Shown piece after piece: positions 20,583 to 31,415 of a stretch of DNA of 49,539 nt. Both the position numbers and the translations under genes were made by a program. Source of the DNA: Ventosimonas gracilis (GTDB lineage: Bacteria; Pseudomonadota; Gammaproteobacteria; Pseudomonadales; Pseudomonadaceae); the NCBI RefSeq assembly GCF_001580025.1, contig NZ_LSZO01000017.1, positions 1 to 49,539 on the forward strand, given 5' to 3'. Each line of letters starts with the position of its first letter. Within the stretch, counting starts at the first letter, position 1. Under the pieces are notes generated by a model, which was given only the letters and a program-made list of their open reading frames with translations, ran no database searches and was not told the DNA's origin.

Positions 20583-21563
20583 ATGCTAAACGAAATGTAT
20601 TCCTCTTCTCTTTTCGCGGCTTCTTCCCGCGTTGCCCGTTTGTCCGCGCTGCTGCTTTGCGCTGCACTGTTTGCGCCATTGCCAGCGCTTGCGCAGGAAA
20701 ACGCCGCTTTGCCGGTTGCGACCACTAGCTTAGCGCCGGGCGCTGAGGCTGAGGCTGAGGCCGAAGCGGCTGAAGCTGAAAGCAACACCATTGAGAATGA
20801 AGCTATCGCGGCTGAAGACTTGGCTGCTGAAGGCGAGAGCAGCGAGAGCGAATCGCCGATGTTCTCCCACGACCTGTCGCCTTGGGGCATGTACCAAAAC
20901 GCCGACATCGTGGTCAAAATCGTCATGATTGGGCTTGCGATTGCCTCGGTGATTACCTGGACTATTGCTCTGGCCAAGGGTCTCGAAATCTTTATCGCGC
21001 GCAGAAGACTAAAAGGCGAATTGGCGGGCTTGAAAAAAGCCCGCTCGCTTAAAGAAGCCGATAGCGGCTTTCGGCGCAAAGGCTTAAGCCATTATCTGGT
21101 GCAGGAAACTTTGGAAGAGGTGAGGCTGTCCGCCGATACGCGCGAGCGTGAAGGCATCAAGGAGCGCGCCGCGTTTCGTCTGGAGCGCTTGGTTGCCGCC
21201 AGCGGACGCACCATGAGCCGTGGCACCGGGCCGCTCGCTACCATCGGCTCGACCGCGCCCTTTGTCGGCCTGTTTGGCACCGTGTGGGGCATCATGAACA
21301 GCTTTATCGGCATTGCCAAGTCGCAAACCACCAACTTGGCGGTAGTCGCCCCCGGCATTGCCGAGGCGCTGCTCGCAACTGCGCTGGGGCTGGTTGCGGC
21401 CATTCCGGCGGTGGTGATTTACAACGTCTTTGCCCGCTCCATCAGCGGCTACAAGGCCGAAGTATCCGACTGCTCGGCCGAAGTGCTGCTGCTGCTCAGC
21501 CGTGAACTCGACCATTTGCCCGAAGAGCAGGGTGCACAAATGCACCTGGTGAAGAGGGCTTAG
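20583..21563 (+). CDS. exbB: TonB-system energizer ExbB
   Basis: The 326-residue proton-channel subunit starts with a signal-like segment ending ALAQ, then an Ala/Glu-rich stretch (AEAEAEAAEAE, built from GCTGAG hexamers at 20742-20759). Three membrane segments follow, with the MotA/TolQ/ExbB domain (about 170-310: GPLATIGSTAPFVGLFGTVWGIMNSF and the LGLVAAIPAVVIYN block). The long N-terminal extension is usual for Pseudomonas ExbB. Two ATG codons are adjacent at 20580 and 20583. It forms an operon with exbD (3 bp gap) and tonB. Confidence 0.93.
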   Translation: MLNEMYSSSLFAASSRVARLSALLLCAALFAPLPALAQENAALPVATTSLAPGAEAEAEAEAAEAESNTIENEAIAAEDLAAEGESSESESPMFSHDLSPWGMYQNADIVVKIVMIGLAIASVITWTIALAKGLEIFIARRRLKGELAGLKKARSLKEADSGFRRKGLSHYLVQETLEEVRLSADTREREGIKERAAFRLERLVAASGRTMSRGTGPLATIGSTAPFVGLFGTVWGIMNSFIGIAKSQTTNLAVVAPGIAEALLATALGLVAAIPAVVIYNVFARSISGYKAEVSDCSAEVLLLLSRELDHLPEEQGAQMHLVKRA

Positions 21564-21566
21564 CCA

Positions 21567-21986
21567 ATGGCGCTGCATCTTAATGACGGTGGTGACGACC
21601 TGGTTGAGTCGCACGAAATCAACGTCACCCCATTTATCGACGTGATGCTGGTGCTGTTGATTATCTTTATGGTCGCTGCACCGCTCGCCACGGTCGATAT
21701 TAAAGTCAACCTGCCCGCCTCCACCGCCAAGCCGCAGCCGCGCGAGAACAAGCCCATTTACCTGTCCATCAAGGACGATTTTTCCCTGTATCTGGGCGAC
21801 AACCCGATTACCAAAGAGCAACTAGGGCAAGCGCTCGATGCACTGACCGGCGCGGATAAAAGCAAAACCATTTTTGTCCGTGGCGATAAAGATGTGCTCT
21901 ACGATCGCCTGATGGAGGTAATGAACGCCTTGCGCAGCGCGGGCTATCTGAAAATCGGCCTGGTGGGGCTTGAGACCTTGCAATGA
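21567..21986 (+). CDS. exbD: TonB-system accessory protein ExbD
   Basis: The 139-residue protein has one N-terminal membrane segment. The channel Asp lies in INVTPFIDVMLVLLIIFMV, followed by a periplasmic domain (YLSIKDDFSLYLGDN, IFVRGDKDVLYDRLMEVM). It overlaps the tonB start by four bases (ATGA), so the three proteins are likely made together. Confidence 0.94.
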   Translation: MALHLNDGGDDLVESHEINVTPFIDVMLVLLIIFMVAAPLATVDIKVNLPASTAKPQPRENKPIYLSIKDDFSLYLGDNPITKEQLGQALDALTGADKSKTIFVRGDKDVLYDRLMEVMNALRSAGYLKIGLVGLETLQ

Positions 21987-22696
21987 GCGCGCCTGTTCGT
22001 TCCTTTTTACGCTACGGAGCCAGCCTGCTGGCGGTACTTTTGCTGCACGGGGGGCTGGCGATTTGGGCGTTTTTCTGGCAAGTCGAAGCCACGCCTGCCG
22101 CCACGCCGCCCGCTACCATTATGCTGGAATTGCCGCCGCTGCCTGAACCGGTTATCGCCCCGCCGCCTCCTCCACCGCCGCCGGAACCTGAGGAAGAACC
22201 CGAGCCGGAGGTGCCCGAGCCAGAAATCGTTATCGAGAAGCCAAAACCTAAACCCAAGCCGCCGAAACCGCCACAGCCCAAACCGCCCGAGCCGCCGCCT
22301 CCTCCTGCGCCTCCTGCGCCGCCGCGAGAATCGCCGCCACCGGTGGTTTCCGCGCCACCCGCGCCACAAGTGGTCGCTACACGCGGCCCGTCCGAGGCCG
22401 AAGTTAGCTGGCAAACCCGCCTATTGAGCCATCTGGCGCGTTACAAGCGTTACCCGGAAGACGCCAGAAGGCGCGGCTTTGAAGGTACGGTGAAAGTGCG
22501 CTTTAAGGTTGATGCGGGCGGCAAGCTGCTGTCTGCCGAAGTGGTCGGCCCGTCCGCTAGCGCCTCATTAGACCGCGCCACACTCACCATGCTGCGCCGC
22601 GCCGGAACGCTGCCCAAGCCGCCCGCCGAACTGATAAAGGGCGACGGTGTAGAAGTCATCGCCCCGTTCGTCTACTCACTGGAGCGCCGCCGCTAG
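21983..22696 (+). CDS. tonB: TonB energy transducer
   Basis: The 237-residue protein has an N-terminal anchor (LLAVLLLHGGLAIWAFFW, with the conserved His). A long periplasmic Pro/Glu then Pro/Lys spacer (about residues 50-130) leads into the C-terminal TonB domain (about 145-237) containing YPEDARRRGFEGTVKVRFKV. It transmits proton-motive force to TonB-dependent outer-membrane receptors; no such receptor gene lies in the window. The opposite strand shows long low-complexity reading frames that are not genes. Confidence 0.94.
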   Translation: MSAPVRSFLRYGASLLAVLLLHGGLAIWAFFWQVEATPAATPPATIMLELPPLPEPVIAPPPPPPPPEPEEEPEPEVPEPEIVIEKPKPKPKPPKPPQPKPPEPPPPPAPPAPPRESPPPVVSAPPAPQVVATRGPSEAEVSWQTRLLSHLARYKRYPEDARRRGFEGTVKVRFKVDAGGKLLSAEVVGPSASASLDRATLTMLRRAGTLPKPPAELIKGDGVEVIAPFVYSLERRR

Positions 22697-22791
22697 ACGC
22701 AAGCGGCGCTGCGTGAAAAGCCATCGCTGCAATAAGCGAATAACGATAACCCTGCTATAGTCTGGCTTTTACAGATAAGCAGAGGATGATC

Positions 22792-23832
22792 ATGGCGTAC
22801 CCGGCCAAATCTTGCTTTATAGGTCTGCTCACTTTTTCACTGATGGCCTGCTCGTCCAATCCATCAACGCCGCCCAGCGAATACGCCGATCCACCGCATG
22901 ACAATGTCGCCGCCGTTCAATCCGGCGAACAATCGCCATTAAGCGGTTATGACGATTTCACATTAAAGCGCAATTGGGCGCTTTCCAGTTGTATCGCTAA
23001 AACCTTTGAAGACAATGAACCCGTGCGTGAAGATGCGCTTAGGGCGGCAAACGGGTATTTTAATTTTGCTGACGGCCTTGATATATACAGCCATTTAGCC
23101 GATCTTGCCGAGGATTATTTAAAGGGGCAGGCTTATCATGGTTTGGAAGATGGCAAAGAAATCAAACTGCTTAAATGTATTGATTTTTTCCACAGCGCCG
23201 AACTGCGTGACATGCTGCTGCTGGACGACAAGCTTAATCAGCAATTTCAGACAATACGTGAAAGCAACACTATCGATATCCACGGGCTTCGCCAGCAACT
23301 TAATGCATACGATTTTCGGCAAAAAGGCCCGGCATTAACCCAGGCGCTGTATTTAATGGAATTTGCCTTGGATAATCGGCGCTTTGCGCTTGTCCATCTG
23401 TTGCTGGAACTCGGCGTGAATCCGGATGAAGAGACGCAAAGTTACGGCAGCACACTGGATTTGGCGTTTATAAAAGCAGGCCCCAGTTATCTGGCAGCCA
23501 TGTTAGATGGCGGATTATCGCCCAATCATACGCACCCGGGACAACCGCCCATGCTGCACCGTGCCATTGCGGGTGGCGGTCTTGATCAAGTCAAACTGCT
23601 GCTACAGCGCGGCAGCGATATTAACGCGAAAGACAGCCAAGGTATTAGCGCCCTTGACGCTGCCATTAATAGTGATAAGCCCGAGATTGCGCTTTACTTG
23701 GTTGAACAGGGTGCGGCTTTTAATGCCGAAACAATGCAAGCCGTTCAATCGGCTATTAACAGCAGCAAGCATCCACTTTATATTGAGCTGCACGAGCGGA
23801 TGACAGAAAAAAGCGCTCATGCTTTTCCATAA
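22792..23832 (+). CDS. Lipoprotein with Tai4-like immunity domain and ankyrin repeats
   Basis: The 346-residue protein has a lipoprotein signal peptide with LMAC (Cys 20). Residues about 60-150 (NWALSSCIAKTFEDNEP...ANGYFNF...YLKGQ...LLKCIDFFHSAELRDML) resemble the Tai4 immunity family that protects against type VI secretion amidases. Residues about 160-340 read as helical repeats, the last two clearly ankyrin-like (PPMLHRAIAGGGLDQVKLLLQRGSDIN and GISALDAAINSDKPEIALYLVEQGAA). I chose the ATG at 22792, six bases after AGAGG, over the ATG at 22786, which abuts it. No effector or type VI gene is adjacent. The Tai4 match is from memory and moderate. Confidence 0.6.
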   Translation: MAYPAKSCFIGLLTFSLMACSSNPSTPPSEYADPPHDNVAAVQSGEQSPLSGYDDFTLKRNWALSSCIAKTFEDNEPVREDALRAANGYFNFADGLDIYSHLADLAEDYLKGQAYHGLEDGKEIKLLKCIDFFHSAELRDMLLLDDKLNQQFQTIRESNTIDIHGLRQQLNAYDFRQKGPALTQALYLMEFALDNRRFALVHLLLELGVNPDEETQSYGSTLDLAFIKAGPSYLAAMLDGGLSPNHTHPGQPPMLHRAIAGGGLDQVKLLLQRGSDINAKDSQGISALDAAINSDKPEIALYLVEQGAAFNAETMQAVQSAINSSKHPLYIELHERMTEKSAHAFP

Positions 23833-24192
23833 GCAAGAGGGTATTTTGAGCTATTGGAACGCTGCCGAAAGCGGCGTATTTCTCTTCTCGCGCCTTGCTG
23901 CGCGCAGAATTTGCCTCCGCCTTCGCCACGTTTGAAGCGGGAGCAGACCCTACGGCTGCTTGACTTGCCGTGCACTAATCCGAACAATTGGCCGCTTCTG
24001 CGCCTTGTGCTGTAACCGGTAGGGGCGTTGTGGGGGATTGGCCACTATCCGCGCCGCCCGCGATAATCCCAGTGGCGTTATCTCGCTTTGGGTGGGGGAT
24101 TCCAAACGTTAAGGATTCTTCCCGCTAACGACAGCTTGCAAGGTTTTGCGGCTCGTCTGTCTTTTTATGTTTAGCAAGCAGAGGTAACACAG
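23833..24192. other. 360-bp intergenic region ahead of ilvI
   Basis: It starts with a right-end repeat fragment (23877-23954). The remaining 240 bp show no reading frame, no leader peptide rich in Ile/Val/Leu codons and no clear terminator-antiterminator pair. So attenuation of the ilv operon is not supported by what I can see. Confidence 0.5.
23877..23954. repeat. Right-end fragment of the TA-flanked repeat
   Basis: Begins TATTTCTCTTCTCGCGCC and ends CGTTTGAAGCGGGAGCAGACCC followed by TA at 23953-23954. It carries the CCTCCGCCTTCGCCAC variant shared with the fragment at 3129. The left two-thirds are missing. Confidence 0.8.
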
Positions 24193-25916
24193 GTGGAGCT
24201 TTTATCTGGCGCCGAAATGCTCATCCGTGCCTTGCACGATGAGGGCGTTAAGTACGTATACGGTTATCCGGGCGGTGCGTTGCTGCACGTCTATGACGCG
24301 CTGTTTCGGCAAAATGATGTCACCCATATTCTGGTGCGCCACGAACAGGCCGCCACCCACATGGCTGACGGCTACGCGCGCGCGACCGGTAAGGCCGGGG
24401 TGGTGATGGTCACTTCAGGTCCTGGCGCGACCAATGCGATTACCGGCATTGCCACGGCCTATATGGATTCCATCCCGATGGTGGTGATTTCCGGCCAGGT
24501 ACAAAGTGACTTGGTCGGCAGTGATGCGTTTCAGGAAACCGACATGGTCGGTATCTCAAGACCCATAGTGAAGCACAGCTTTATCGTCCAGCATGCGGCG
24601 CAAATTCCGGAGATTGTTAAAAAGGCGTTTTATATTGCCGAATCCGGCAGACCCGGGCCTGTGGTAATTGATATACCCAAAGACATGGGCGACCCCACAC
24701 AAAAGTACCAGTACCACTACCCGCAGAAGGTCAAATTACGCTCGTACAGCCCTGCTGTGCGTGGGCATTCCGGGCAAATCCGCAAGGCGCTGGATTTACT
24801 GCTGTCGGCGCGGCGACCCATTTTATATTCCGGCGGCGGCATTATTACCGGCCATGCCTCTGAGCCATTAACCGCGCTCGCCAAGCAGCTTAATTTGCCG
24901 GTGACCAATACGCTGATGGGGCTGGGCGGCTTTCCGGGCACAGACAGTCAGTTTTTGGGCATGCTCGGCATGCACGGCAGTTATGTCGCGAACCTTGCCA
25001 TGCACCATGCGGATGTGATTTTGGCGATTGGCGCACGCTTTGACGACCGTGTGATTAACGGCGCGGATAAGTTCTGCCCGGGCGCGAAAATTATCCATAT
25101 CGATGTAGACCCGGCTTCCATCTCCAAAACCATCAAGGCCGATATTCCCATCGTGGGTCCTGCCAAACCGGTGCTGGTCGAGATGCTGAGCCAATTGACG
25201 GAGATCAATCAGCGGCTGGATGAAAGCAGCATGGCCGCTTGGTGGCAGCAGATTGACGAATGGCGCGGCGCACAAGAGTTGTTCCCGTTCGAGGCGGGTG
25301 ACGGCTCGATTATCAAACCGCAACAAGTGATTAAAACGCTGTGGGAAGTGACAGCGGGCGAGGCATGGATTAGCTCAGATGTCGGCCAGCACCAGATGTT
25401 TGCCGCGCAGCATTACCGCTTTCCCAAAGCCGGGCGCTGGATTAACTCCGGCGGCCTTGGCACTATGGGCTTTGGCTTTCCGGCGGCGATGGGCGTCAAG
25501 CTCAACTTCCCTGAAGAAACCGTCGCCTGCGTGACCGGCGAGGGCAGCATTCAGATGAACATTCAAGAGCTGTCCACCTGTCTGCAATATGACCTCGCGG
25601 TGAAAATCATCAACCTCAATAACGGTGCGCTTGGCATGGTGCGCCAATGGCAGGATATGCAGTACAACAGCCGCTATTCGCATTCGTACATGGAATCTTT
25701 GCCGGACTTTCGAAGGCTCGCCGAAGCCTATGGGCATATCGGCATTCGTGTGGATAAGCTTTCGGATTTAAAGCCGAAAATGGAAGAAGCCTTCAGCCAT
25801 AAAGACCGCTTGGTTTTTCTGGATATTCAGGTGGATACCAGCGAGCACGTCTACCCGATGCAAATTCGCGGCGGCGCCATGCGTGATATGTGGCTGAGCA
25901 AGACGGAGCGTACCTG

Positions 25917-25917
<1 letters not shown>
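24193..25917 (+). CDS. ilvI: Acetolactate synthase large subunit IlvI
   Basis: A 574-residue thiamine-diphosphate enzyme, first step of valine, leucine and isoleucine synthesis. The catalytic Glu lies in [20 protein letters not shown], the FAD region in [29 protein letters not shown], and the TPP motif runs from [12 protein letters not shown] to [12 protein letters not shown]. Length is normal. The GTG start is preceded by GAGGT. The stop overlaps the ilvH start by one base, so the two subunits are coupled. Confidence 0.95.
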
Positions 25918-27447
<1,530 letters not shown>

Positions 27448-27455
27448 GCAGGCCC

Positions 27456-27509
27456 GGTCTACTCCCCTCTCCCACTTGTAAGAGAGGGGCTGGGGGGATA
27501 GGGTAGACC
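27456..27509. repeat. Imperfect inverted repeat between ilvC and pssA
   Basis: GGTCTAC (27456-27462) pairs with GTAGACC (27503-27509). Inside it CCCCTCTC (27464-27471) pairs with GAGAGGGG (27482-27489). It may serve as terminator of ilvIHC, though no T run follows. The CTCTCCC-loop-GGGAGAG core resembles the hairpin at 35913. Confidence 0.55.
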
Positions 27510-27537
27510 TTGGCTTCATCCACTTAAGAGTTCTTTT

Positions 27538-28350
27538 ATGAACGAACAGCCCGAACCCGCCGAAGAATCCAAAGACGCCGCTTCCAGCCTGTTGCCCATT
27601 GATGAGCACGTCGAAGAAGTGCAGGATGCCGAAGGGCGCAAGGTGCATCGGCGCGGCATTTATCTGCTGCCGAACCTGTTTACCACCGCCAACCTGTTTG
27701 CCGGTTTTTATTCGATTATCGCCGCCATGAACGGGCAGTTTTCCTTTGCCGCCGCCGCGCTCTTTGTGGCAATGGTGATGGACGGACTGGACGGACGCAT
27801 CGCGCGCATGATTAACGCACAAAGCGCCTTTGGCGCGGAATACGACTCACTTTCCGACATGGTCGCCTTTGGCCTTGCGCCTGCGCTACTCGCCTACACT
27901 TGGGCACTGTCGGATTTAGGCAGCGTCGGCCTCGCCGTCGCCTTTATCTACACCGCTGGTGCTGCGCTGCGGCTCGCACGCTTTAATACGCAAATCGGCA
28001 AAGTGGATAAAAAATGGTTTATCGGCCTTGCCAGCCCGGCCGCCGCCGGATTGATTGCAGGGTTAGTTTGGGCATTCCACGACTTTGGCATAAAAGGCTC
28101 CAAGCTCTCGTTATTAGTCGCGCTATTGGTCGCCCTCGCCGGTGCGCTGATGATCAGCAATATCAAATACCACAGCTTTAAAGCCTTCGACCTCAAAGGC
28201 CGCGTACCCTTTGTCGCCATCTTGGTCGTCGTACTGGTATTTGCCCTGATATTCAGTGACCCGCCGCGCGTACTGCTGCTGATTGCCCTGATCTACGCCG
28301 CCTCAGGCCCGGTGCAGTGGGTATTGCAACTGAACCGCGCTAAACCTTAG
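27538..28350 (+). CDS. pssA: CDP-diacylglycerol--serine O-phosphatidyltransferase PssA
   Basis: A 270-residue integral-membrane enzyme making phosphatidylserine for phosphatidylethanolamine. The CDP-alcohol phosphotransferase motif DG-x2-AR-x8-G-x3-D-x3-D is complete (D85 G86, A89 R90, G99, D103, D107). A charged N-terminal tail of ~35 residues and about eight hydrophobic segments are visible. This is the Pseudomonas/Gram-positive membrane type, not the soluble E. coli type. It follows ilvC as in Pseudomonas. Its TAG stop is formed by the left end of repeat copy B. Confidence 0.93.
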   Translation: MNEQPEPAEESKDAASSLLPIDEHVEEVQDAEGRKVHRRGIYLLPNLFTTANLFAGFYSIIAAMNGQFSFAAAALFVAMVMDGLDGRIARMINAQSAFGAEYDSLSDMVAFGLAPALLAYTWALSDLGSVGLAVAFIYTAGAALRLARFNTQIGKVDKKWFIGLASPAAAGLIAGLVWAFHDFGIKGSKLSLLVALLVALAGALMISNIKYHSFKAFDLKGRVPFVAILVVVLVFALIFSDPPRVLLLIALIYAASGPVQWVLQLNRAKP

Positions 28351-28616
28351 GGTCTGTTCCCGCTTCAAACGTGGCCGCGACGGAGGCAGATTTTGCGCGC
28401 AGCAAGGCGCGAGGAGAGAAATTTGCTGATGCAAATGAACGACGAGCAACACAGCGGCGCGCAAAATCTGCCCCGTCCCTTCGGGCTGCGCCCAAAATTT
28501 CGCCATACGGCGTTGCAGCATTTGCCAAGGTTGTACACATTGGCTGCATGCTGCGCCTAGTCTGGCGAAATTTTGCGCAGCAGCGCGGCTCGCGTTTGAA
28601 ACGGGAACAGACCCTA
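28348..28616. repeat. Full-length TA-flanked inverted-repeat element (MITE), copy B (reverse orientation)
   Basis: Runs from GGGTCTGTTCCCGCTTCAAA at 28350 to CAGACCC at 28614, with TA on both sides. Compared with copies A and C it is inserted in the opposite orientation. The main hairpin pairs 28385-28400 with 28457-28472. It fills most of the gap between pssA and tRNA-Ala. Reading frames inside it are artefacts shared among copies. Confidence 0.9.
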
Positions 28617-28670
28617 GGCTCGCCCGCTTGCGGGAGCGGGCAATCGCACACAAAAATTTAAGGGAAACAG

Positions 28671-28699
28671 TTGACAGTCATTTTCCTCCCGCCTAAGAT
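28671..28699 (+). promoter_or_regulatory. Sigma-70 promoter of tRNA-Ala
   Basis: TTGACA (28671-28676) and TAAGAT (28694-28699) with a 17-bp spacer, 16 bp before the tRNA start. Just upstream, GCCCGCT-TGCGGG-AGCGGGC forms a small hairpin at 28622-28641. Confidence 0.75.
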
Positions 28700-28715
28700 G
28701 CGCGTCCCTTCAGAT

Positions 28716-28791
<76 letters not shown>

Positions 28792-28823
28792 AATCCCCCG
28801 CATCCTTTTAGAAGCTCGCCAGC

Positions 28824-29303
28824 ATGTCCATTGTTACGCCGGATCTGTGTGATGCTTTCCCCGATTTAACCCAGGTCGCTGAACCCTTGTTTGCAAACTT
28901 TGGCGGGCGTGATGCCTTTGGCGGGCAGATACAGACCGTCAAATGCTTTGAGGACAACTCCAAAGTCAAGGAGCAACTCGCCCTGCCGGGACAAGGCAAG
29001 GTGCTGGTCGTTGACGGTGGCGGCTCGCTGCGCTGCGCCTTGCTCGGCGACCAAGTCGCCGCACAGGCGGCTCAAAACGGCTGGGAAGGGGTGTTGATTT
29101 ACGGTTGCGTGCGCGATGTCGATAGGCTCGCTGAAACTGACTTAGGTATTCAGGCGCTCGCCGCCCATCCGAAAAAAACCGAAAAGCGCGGCTTGGGCGA
29201 TGTCAATCTAGCGCTGACTTTCGCCGGTTTAACCTTCCACCCCGGTCACTTTCTCTATGCCGACAACAATGGCGTGATTATCTCGCCCAAGGCGTTGGGC
29301 TAG
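28824..29303 (+). CDS. rraA: RNase E activity regulator RraA
   Basis: The 159-residue trimeric protein binds RNase E and lowers mRNA turnover. The family blocks [51 protein letters not shown] and [15 protein letters not shown] are present, as is the [13 protein letters not shown] end. Members of this fold in other bacteria are oxaloacetate decarboxylases/aldolases, but the close match here is to the RNase E regulator. It is a single gene; its TAG stop coincides with a repeat remnant shared with ubiX. Confidence 0.92.
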   Translation: MSIVTPDLCDAFPDLTQVAEPLFANFGGRDAFGGQIQTVKCFEDNSKVKEQLALPGQGKVLVVDGGGSLRCALLGDQVAAQAAQNGWEGVLIYGCVRDVDRLAETDLGIQALAAHPKKTEKRGLGDVNLALTFAGLTFHPGHFLYADNNGVIISPKALG

Positions 29304-29312
29304 GGTCTGCTA
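29301..29312. repeat. Minimal remnant of the TA-flanked repeat between rraA and ubiX
   Basis: TA-GGGTCTGC-TA is all that is left. TAG at 29301-29303 ends rraA, and CTA at 29310-29312 is the TAG stop of the convergent ubiX. The sequence is short, but its position at both stops matches the full copies. Confidence 0.5.
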
Positions 29313-29933
29313 ATCCTCATCGCCCGTTTGGTGATACTCGCCCCAGCAGGGCAGTATGTCTTGCGGGATGTTGAGCAGGTTAAGAATACGGGCGACGATA
29401 AAGTCAATCAGGTCGTCGATAGTTTTTGGTTGGTGATAAAAGCCCGGCGAGGCAGGCAGGATAATCGCGCCCAGATTGGAAAGCCGCAACATGTTTTCCA
29501 GATGGATGCTTGAATAGGGCGCTTCGCGCGGCACCAAAATCAGCGGGCGGCGCTCTTTAAGCGCAACATCGGCGGCGCGTTCAATCAGATTGTTGCAAGC
29601 GCCGCAAGCAATGGCAGACAGTGTGCCGGTCGAACAGGGCACGACCACCATTGCCGCGGGCGTGCTTGAGCCTGAGGCGGGCGGCGCGAGCCAGTCTTCC
29701 TTGCCAAATACGCGAATTTGCCCGGGCTGTGCGCCGGTGTATTCGGTTAAAAACGTCTGCATGGCTTGCGGCTTACCCGGCAGAGCCAAGTCGGTTTCGG
29801 TCGCCAGCACCAGTTGTGCGGCTTTGGAAATTAAAAAATGCACCTCGCGCTGTTCTTGTATCAGGCAATCGAGCAGGCGCAGTGCGTACTGCGTGCCGGA
29901 TGCGCCGGTTATCGCCAAGGTAATGCGCTTCAT
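29310..29933 (-). CDS. ubiX: Flavin prenyltransferase UbiX
   Basis: A 207-residue flavoprotein that makes prenylated FMN for the decarboxylase UbiD in ubiquinone synthesis. It shows ITGASGTQYALRLLDCL at the N-terminus (FMN binding), VVVPCSTGTLSAIACGACNNLIERAADVALKE and REAPYSSIHLENMLRLSNLGAIILPASPGFY. Its start overlaps the mpl stop by ATGA, so the two are co-translated, as commonly seen in Pseudomonas. Confidence 0.95.
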   Translation of the reverse strand: MKRITLAITGASGTQYALRLLDCLIQEQREVHFLISKAAQLVLATETDLALPGKPQAMQTFLTEYTGAQPGQIRVFGKEDWLAPPASGSSTPAAMVVVPCSTGTLSAIACGACNNLIERAADVALKERRPLILVPREAPYSSIHLENMLRLSNLGAIILPASPGFYHQPKTIDDLIDFIVARILNLLNIPQDILPCWGEYHQTGDED

Positions 29934-31297
29934 GGCAAATCCTCCAATTCCTCCAGTGCCTTGGCGAGCTTGCCGTGCAGGCCATCGGCACTGCCGTTGC
30001 TCATAATGACCACATGACTGCCCGCTTTGGCGTGCCTGATCACCTGATCGATAACCGCTTGTGTGCAGCGCGCTACCGTGCAGGGTACGCTACAGGCGGC
30101 GGCAACGCTGGAAATATCCCAGCCCAAATGCCCCGGTGCGTACCAAATCACCTGGTCAGCCTGACTCACCGATTGCGGCAATCCGGCCTGATGAGCGCCG
30201 AGTTTCATTGAGTTGGAACGCGGCTCGATAATGGCGATCAACGGCACCTTGCCAATGCGTTTGCGCAGGCCGTCCAAAGTGCTGGCAATGGCGCTGGGAT
30301 GGTGGGCGAAGTCATCGTACAGGCTGATGCCACGCAGTTCGGCGATTTTTTCCATACGCCGTTTTACGCCGACAAATTCACCTAGCGCCGCAATACCTTG
30401 CGCCGGGCTCACGCCAACATGCTCGGCAGCGGCCAGCGCAGCCAAGGCGTTGGCGACATTGTGCTGCCCGCTACAAGTCCATTCGAGCGTGCCTTGTGGC
30501 TTGCCATCTAGCCAGACCTCAAAGCAGGAGCCGTCGTCTTTGCGTAGCCTAGCCTGCCAGCGCCCGCCTTCGCAGGTGGTATCCGTCTCGCTCCAGCAGC
30601 CTTTTTCCAGCACGCGGGTCAACGCCGCATCGGTTTTGGGATAAATAATCCGCCCATTGCCCGCGATGGTGCGCACCAAATGGTGAAATTGCTGCTCGAT
30701 GGCGGCAAGGTCAGGGAAAATATCGGCATGATCAAATTCCAGATTGCCTAAAATCGCTGTGCGCGGGCGGTAGTGGATGAATTTGGAGCGTTTGTCGAAA
30801 AAAGCGCTGTCGTATTCGTCGGCTTCCAATACAAAAAATGGAGACTTGCCAAGCTGCGCCGAACAGCCAAAGTTCTGCGGCACGCCGCCAATCAAAAAGC
30901 CAGGCTTAAGACCAGCCGCTTGCAACAGCCAAGCGAGCATGCTGCTGGTGGTGGTTTTGCCGTGCGTTCCGGCAACCGCCAGCACCCAGCGCGCGGGCAG
31001 CAAATGCTGCGCCAGAAAGGCAGGGCCGCTGGTATAGGGCAGATTTTGGTTGAGCACCGCTTCGACCAGCGGATTGCCGCGTGACAGCGCATTGCCAATC
31101 ACCACCACATCCGGTGTGGGCGAAAGCTGCGACGGGTCATAGCCCTCTATCAAATCAATACCGGCTTGCTGCAATTGCGTGCTCATCGGCGGGTAAACAT
31201 TGGCATCACAGCCACTGACCCTAAGGCCGAAAGCCTTGGCGAGCAGCGCCAAAGACCCCATAAAAGTGCCACAAATACCCAATATATGAATGTGCAT
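29930..31297 (-). CDS. mpl: UDP-N-acetylmuramate:L-alanyl-gamma-D-glutamyl-meso-diaminopimelate ligase Mpl
   Basis: A 455-residue Mur-ligase-family enzyme that recycles murein tripeptide into UDP-MurNAc-tripeptide. The N-terminus MHIHILGICGTFMGSLALLA and the ATP loop GTHGKTTT (110-117) are clear, as are LEADEYDSAFFDKRSKF (family signature) and LYDDFAHHPSAIASTL. The ATG at 31297 is chosen from family homology; the frame stays open upstream without similarity. First gene of the mpl-ubiX pair. Confidence 0.95.
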   Translation of the reverse strand: MHIHILGICGTFMGSLALLAKAFGLRVSGCDANVYPPMSTQLQQAGIDLIEGYDPSQLSPTPDVVVIGNALSRGNPLVEAVLNQNLPYTSGPAFLAQHLLPARWVLAVAGTHGKTTTSSMLAWLLQAAGLKPGFLIGGVPQNFGCSAQLGKSPFFVLEADEYDSAFFDKRSKFIHYRPRTAILGNLEFDHADIFPDLAAIEQQFHHLVRTIAGNGRIIYPKTDAALTRVLEKGCWSETDTTCEGGRWQARLRKDDGSCFEVWLDGKPQGTLEWTCSGQHNVANALAALAAAEHVGVSPAQGIAALGEFVGVKRRMEKIAELRGISLYDDFAHHPSAIASTLDGLRKRIGKVPLIAIIEPRSNSMKLGAHQAGLPQSVSQADQVIWYAPGHLGWDISSVAAACSVPCTVARCTQAVIDQVIRHAKAGSHVVIMSNGSADGLHGKLAKALEELEDLP

Positions 31298-31415
31298 AAG
31301 GCTCTCGAACAATACGGCTGCAAGGATTTGCAACACAGCCAAAGGTTTTAACAGGGCATAGCTTAAGCGGTTGGCGTATCCTTCGGGCAATCCTCTGTCT
31401 GCTAAGGAGGCTATT

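Noticed and set aside
20742-20765. GCTGAG hexamer run in exbB as a phase-variable repeat
   Set aside because: Only three perfect units; the period is a multiple of three, so slippage would not switch the gene off.
22007-22414. Arg/Gly-rich minus-strand frames opposite tonB
   Set aside because: They are complements of the Pro/Glu/Lys-rich TonB spacer and have no independent features.
23955-24192. Attenuator or leader peptide before ilvI
   Set aside because: No short reading frame rich in Ile/Val/Leu codons and no terminator-antiterminator alternative could be found.
28371-28661. Reading frame (MAATEADFARSKARGEK...) inside repeat copy B, with near-copies at 11661-11849 and 35694-36188
   Set aside because: They lie wholly or mainly inside the inverted-repeat element on different strands, lack ribosome-binding sites, and the covariation in the DNA follows base pairing, not codons.
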